The notes under the pieces were generated by a model, which did no database searches, was not told the origin of the DNA, and worked only from the letters and a program-made list of their open reading frames with translations. Made by a program: the position numbers and the translations under genes. Below, piece by piece: positions 60,916 to 64,000 of a stretch of 64,000 bases of DNA. Each line of letters opens with the position of its first letter. The stretch's first letter is position 1. The stretch is taken from NCBI RefSeq assembly GCF_001999905.1, contig NZ_CP019640.1:3514001-3578000 (forward strand), read 5' to 3'. Source of the DNA: Planococcus lenghuensis (GTDB taxonomy: Bacteria; Bacillota; Bacilli; Bacillales_A; Planococcaceae).

Positions 60916-62432
60916 CGTTTTTTACCTCCTGTTGCAGATACCATGATTTTTTCCTGTGTCGCTTCTTCCCTTGAATACTCACCGGTAATGGTTCCGTCCG
61001 CCATAACCAGCACCCGGTCAGACATGCCCAGCACTTCCGGCAATTCAGAGGAAATGATGACGATGCCGACTCCTTCATGGACCAGTTCGTTGATGATTTT
61101 ATAAATCTCATACTTTGCCCCGACATCGATTCCCCGGGTCGGCTCATCCAGAATCAGCACTTTCGGGTTATTCAGAAGCCATTTACTCAAGACAACTTTC
61201 TGCTGGTTGCCGCCGCTCAGTTTGCCGACCTGCACTTCCAGATTCGGCGCCTTCAGTTTCATTTTCCTGGTGACTTCCTCCGCGCGCTGTACTTCCACCG
61301 CAGCATCGATGACATTCATCTTCATCACTTTATTCAATGCGGCAAGCGTTGTATTTTTGGTGATATCCATCCCCAGCACGAGTCCGTACCGCTTCCGGTC
61401 TTCTGACACGTATGCCAGTCCGGATTGGATGGCATCGGCCGGTTTCCTGATCGTCGTTTCTTTGCCGTCTATCAGGACGGTTCCTGTCGTTTTGCCTTTA
61501 AGACCGCCAAATAAATTGATGAACAGCTCGGATCTTCCTGCCCCCATCAATCCGGAGAAGCCGAGAATCTCTCCTTTTTTCAGCACGAATGAAACGTCAT
61601 CGGTGATTTTTTTGCCTTTTTCATCAAAAGCTGAATAGTTTTTGACTTCAAGGATATTCTCATCACTGATGGGATGCACTTCATAAGGAAAAAGCTCGGT
61701 CAGTTCCCGGCCCACCATTTTTGTGACGATTTTTTCTTCCGACAATTCTTCGATCGGATCCGTGGAGATTGTTTTCCCGTCTCTCAAGATGGTTACCGTA
61801 TCCGCCAGCGCCATCACTTCTCCGAGTTTGTGGGAGATGTAGATACAGGTGACACCTTGTTCCCGCAATTCATGCAGAAGTTTCATGAGAATGTCAACGT
61901 CGCTTTCAGTCAGTGCAGCTGTCGGCTCGTCCAAAATCAAAACATCCGTCTTTTTAGTCAGCGCTTTTGCGATTTCAATGAGTTGCTGTTTCCCGACGGA
62001 TAATGCGTTCACTTTCGTTTGCGGGTCGATATTGAGTCCGATATGGTCAAGCCATTTTTGTGACTCCACGTAAATTTTGTTCCAGTTGATCACTTTTTTT
62101 CTCATTAAATCATGATTCAGGAACAAGTTCTCAGCTACTGACATTTCTCCGACCAGCGCCAGTTCCTGGTAAATAATTGATATTCCTGCATCTTGAGATT
62201 CTTTAATGGACTTGAACTCAACGTCCTTGCCATTCACCACGATTTGTCCTTCATACGTCCCGTGCGGATAAACGCCGCTCAGAATTTTCATCAGCGTGGA
62301 TTTTCCTGCACCATTTTCACCACATAAAGCGTGGATTTCTCCTTTACGCACTGAAAATGTGACATTGTCCAAAGCGCGTACGCCGGGAAACTCTTTTGTG
62401 ATTCCTTTCATCTGCAGTGCAATTTCTTCCAT
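60912..62432 (-). CDS. xylG: Sugar ABC transporter ATP-binding protein, XylG type
   Basis: A 506-residue double ATPase. First half: GENGAGKSTLMKILSG, LSVGKQQLIEIAKAL, LILDEPTAALTE. Second half: GLMGAGRSELFINLFGG (degenerate Walker A as usual), LSGGNQQKVVLSKWLL and LILDEPTRGIDVG. This is the RbsA/XylG/MglA fused form; ERKRYGLVLGMDI and length match XylG. It follows xylF after a hairpin and overlaps xylH by four bases. Confidence 0.9.
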   Translation of the reverse strand: MEEIALQMKGITKEFPGVRALDNVTFSVRKGEIHALCGENGAGKSTLMKILSGVYPHGTYEGQIVVNGKDVEFKSIKESQDAGISIIYQELALVGEMSVAENLFLNHDLMRKKVINWNKIYVESQKWLDHIGLNIDPQTKVNALSVGKQQLIEIAKALTKKTDVLILDEPTAALTESDVDILMKLLHELREQGVTCIYISHKLGEVMALADTVTILRDGKTISTDPIEELSEEKIVTKMVGRELTELFPYEVHPISDENILEVKNYSAFDEKGKKITDDVSFVLKKGEILGFSGLMGAGRSELFINLFGGLKGKTTGTVLIDGKETTIRKPADAIQSGLAYVSEDRKRYGLVLGMDITKNTTLAALNKVMKMNVIDAAVEVQRAEEVTRKMKLKAPNLEVQVGKLSGGNQQKVVLSKWLLNNPKVLILDEPTRGIDVGAKYEIYKIINELVHEGVGIVIISSELPEVLGMSDRVLVMADGTITGEYSREEATQEKIMVSATGGKKR

Positions 62433-62470
62433 ACCGGTTTGTCACCACCTAAATTTAAAGGTTGATTTAA

Positions 62471-62502
62471 AGAGCAAGGGAGGAAAATCCTCCCTTGCCG
62501 CC
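62471..62502 (-). terminator. Intra-operon hairpin between xylF and xylG
   Basis: GCAAGGGAGGA and TCCTCCCTTGC form a perfect stem with a short loop, TCTTTAAAT after, on the minus strand. It probably lets more xylF be made than the downstream genes. Confidence 0.75.
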
Positions 62503-62522
62503 ATTGCTTTTTGTTTAACTGA

Positions 62523-63620
62523 TTACGGACGTGCCGGACGCTCATCTTCCGGTACGTTTTCGAATACTTCATCATAGGAATGGAAATCATCCGCGATTAC
62601 CGTTTCGACCAAGTTTTCCTGTCCGACTTTGATTGGATCCAGCTTGACGAACGGTACATCCATCGCTCCGTTATTCACTGTATCTTCCGCTTCGATTTCT
62701 TCACCTGCTGCTAATTCCACCGCAATTTCGGCGCTTCTTGTAGCGAGATCTTTGATCGGCTTGTAGACCGTCATTGTTTGCAGCCCTTCTGCAATCCGCT
62801 GCACGCCTGCCAAGTCAGCATCCTGTCCGGAAATGACTACTTCACCAGCCAGTCCCTGGGCATCCAATGCCTGAATGGCACCGCCTGCAGTGTTGTCATT
62901 CGATGCGACAACCGCATCAATTTCATTGTTATTGGCAGTCAGCGCATTTTCCATGATTTTCAGCGCTTCGTTTGCATCCCAGTCCGTTGCCCACTGATCG
63001 CCGACAATTGTGATGTCGCCGCTGTCAACAAGTGGCTGGATGATATTCATCTGGCCTTCACGGAACATTTTCGCATTGTTATCCGTCGGTGAACCGCCCA
63101 TCAGGAAGTAATTGCCTGTCGGCTGCTCTTCAACCAGGTATTCTGCCTGCATTTCGCCAACACGTACATTATCGAATGATACATAGGCATCTACCTCAGC
63201 ATTATTGATCAGGCGATCATATGCAAGAACAGGGACGCCTTCTTCTTGTGCCTGCTCTACAACAGTCGACAAGGAATCAGAGTTGATCGGGATAATTACC
63301 AGGGCGTCAATTCCCTGTGAAAGCATATTTTGAATCTGTGATAATTGCTCCGCTTCATCTCCATTGGCAGACTGGACAATCACTTCTGCTCCAAGTTCTT
63401 CCGCTCTTTCCACAAAGAAGTCGCGGTCATGCTGCCAGCGCTCAAGCGTCAGGTCGGATACAGAAAGTCCGATTGTCAGTTCTTCATCGACACCTTCATC
63501 TTCTCCGCCTTCGGTCGTGGTACCGCTTACATTGGCATCCTGACCACACGCAGCGAGAAACAGCATAAGCATCAGCACAGACAGCAGTGAAAGGAAACTT
63601 TTGCATTTCTTTTTCATCAT
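62523..63620 (-). CDS. xylF: Sugar ABC transporter substrate-binding lipoprotein, XylF type
   Basis: A 365-residue lipoprotein (signal LMLFLAAC) of the ribose/xylose-binding family: LTIGLSVSDLTLERWQHDRD, IQNMLSQGIDALVIIPINSD, PVLAYDRLINNAEVDAYVSF, and SGQDADLAGVQRIAEG as in XylF. ATG 63620 has AAAAGGGG eight bases before; GTG 63629 also is in frame. It heads the operon xylF-xylG-xylH-oxidoreductase-galM. No xylA, xylB or XylR gene is present, so catabolic genes must be elsewhere or the sugar is oxidised by the Gfo-type enzyme. Confidence 0.88.
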   Translation of the reverse strand: MMKKKCKSFLSLLSVLMLMLFLAACGQDANVSGTTTEGGEDEGVDEELTIGLSVSDLTLERWQHDRDFFVERAEELGAEVIVQSANGDEAEQLSQIQNMLSQGIDALVIIPINSDSLSTVVEQAQEEGVPVLAYDRLINNAEVDAYVSFDNVRVGEMQAEYLVEEQPTGNYFLMGGSPTDNNAKMFREGQMNIIQPLVDSGDITIVGDQWATDWDANEALKIMENALTANNNEIDAVVASNDNTAGGAIQALDAQGLAGEVVISGQDADLAGVQRIAEGLQTMTVYKPIKDLATRSAEIAVELAAGEEIEAEDTVNNGAMDVPFVKLDPIKVGQENLVETVIADDFHSYDEVFENVPEDERPARP

Positions 63621-63833
63621 CTTTTGCACCCCTTTTGAATTTTCAGTAATTAATACAACCTCAGCTTATCATGGGAAACTTAGTTTGTATATACAGTGAA
63701 CAAAGTTTTAATGTCTTTTTTTCTTCCATCCGCTGCAGGCGTGCTTTTCTCCTGAACCGGCATACTGCCAATGCCTTTTTGCGCGGAGCAGTGTGGTAGA
63801 CTATTATTAAAATAGGAAAGGAGTTCTTCTATC

Positions 63834-64000
63834 ATGATTAATTTTACTTTTTCGGGATCCGTCGACTCAGCCTTGACGGATGAAAGGAAAAACCAGCTGA
63901 CACAGATTCATGAGAATCTCTACAATAAAACCGGCAAAGGTTCAGATTTCCTCGGGTGGCTTGATTGGCCGAGCACGGTGCAGCCCGAGTTTCTGGAACG
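63834..64000 (+). CDS. pgi: Glucose-6-phosphate isomerase, N-terminal fragment
   Basis: The first 55 residues of an open frame that runs off the window. It begins INFTFSGSVDSALTDERKNQ and contains NLYNKTGKGSDFLGWLDWP, matching the start of bacterial phosphoglucose isomerase (KTGxGSDFLGW). GGAAAGGAG precedes the ATG. It is divergent from xylF, with a ~200-base region between them in which no clear cre site was found. Confidence 0.8.
   Translation, partial: MINFTFSGSVDSALTDERKNQLTQIHENLYNKTGKGSDFLGWLDWPSTVQPEFLE

Noticed and set aside
63630-63833. Catabolite (cre) site before xylF or pgi
   Set aside because: No stretch matching the cre pattern well enough was found by eye.

Overview
The window reads as about 50% GC chromosomal DNA of a low-GC Gram-positive of the Bacillales, most likely a member of the Planococcaceae (Planococcus, Planomicrobium, Bhargavaea or Sporosarcina relatives). 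Support comes from strong AGGAGG-type ribosome binding sites, LxxC lipoproteins, Zur, Fnr and sigma-B style sites like those of Bacillus, a ydaO-type c-di-AMP riboswitch and a yndG-yndH-yndJ-like operon. The genus is an inference. No rRNA, tRNA, transposase, integrase, phage gene or CRISPR array was seen.

Layout. 1-3.7 kb: end of a CstA-like carbon-starvation transporter, a ComEC-like lipoprotein with a DUF3006 partner, and an HD phosphohydrolase whose last part is out of frame. 3.7-7.5 kb: a SsuABC/TauABC-type ABC transporter next to cysK (sulfur supply). 7.8-12.4 kb: mmsA, an iron alcohol dehydrogenase, and an AdcA-ZinT zinc-binding lipoprotein under two Zur boxes. 12.7-17.7 kb: a kinase-like protein, a TRIC-type channel, and a potassium module in which a c-di-AMP riboswitch precedes a KtrB/TrkH-type transporter and follows a YugO-like channel. 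17.9-30.2 kb: a stress and redox block with hydrolase, QorB-like reductase, two universal stress proteins, an Fnr regulator, an unknown 111-residue protein, yndGHJ, a metallophosphoesterase, a very acidic repeat lipoprotein behind a sigma-B-like promoter, and a DoxX protein. Three Fnr-type boxes sit at the same -41.5 geometry before fnr, the unknown gene and doxX. 30.5-45 kb: nitroreductase, a racX-prs pair, a ThDP enzyme with a frameshifted aldehyde dehydrogenase, a VOC protein, the remnant of a second racX-prs pair, and a CocE hydrolase/BCCT transporter/TetR cassette of about 5.5 kb lying between two about 102-bp direct copies of the prs 3' end. 45-57 kb: oppABCD without oppF, DUF3899, and a run of peptide and amino-acid catabolic genes (M19 dipeptidase, C26 amidotransferase, aminotransferase, EutC-like, EutB-like, M20). 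57.6-63.6 kb: xylFGH-type sugar ABC transporter with a Gfo/Idh/MocA oxidoreductase and galM; then the start of pgi.

The most unusual non-coding signal is a family of intergenic arrays. Three arrays each hold exactly six well-kept 21-bp units, all 18 units fitting TTA(A/T)N4CA(C/T)T(C/T), and lie between same-strand genes. A fourth, looser array near 3.4 kb has a similar period but a different motif. Two single-base homopolymer frameshifts (G5 near 2450 and A6 near 35055) break otherwise complete genes and may be sequencing errors. All functional calls come from reading protein motifs; no database search was run.
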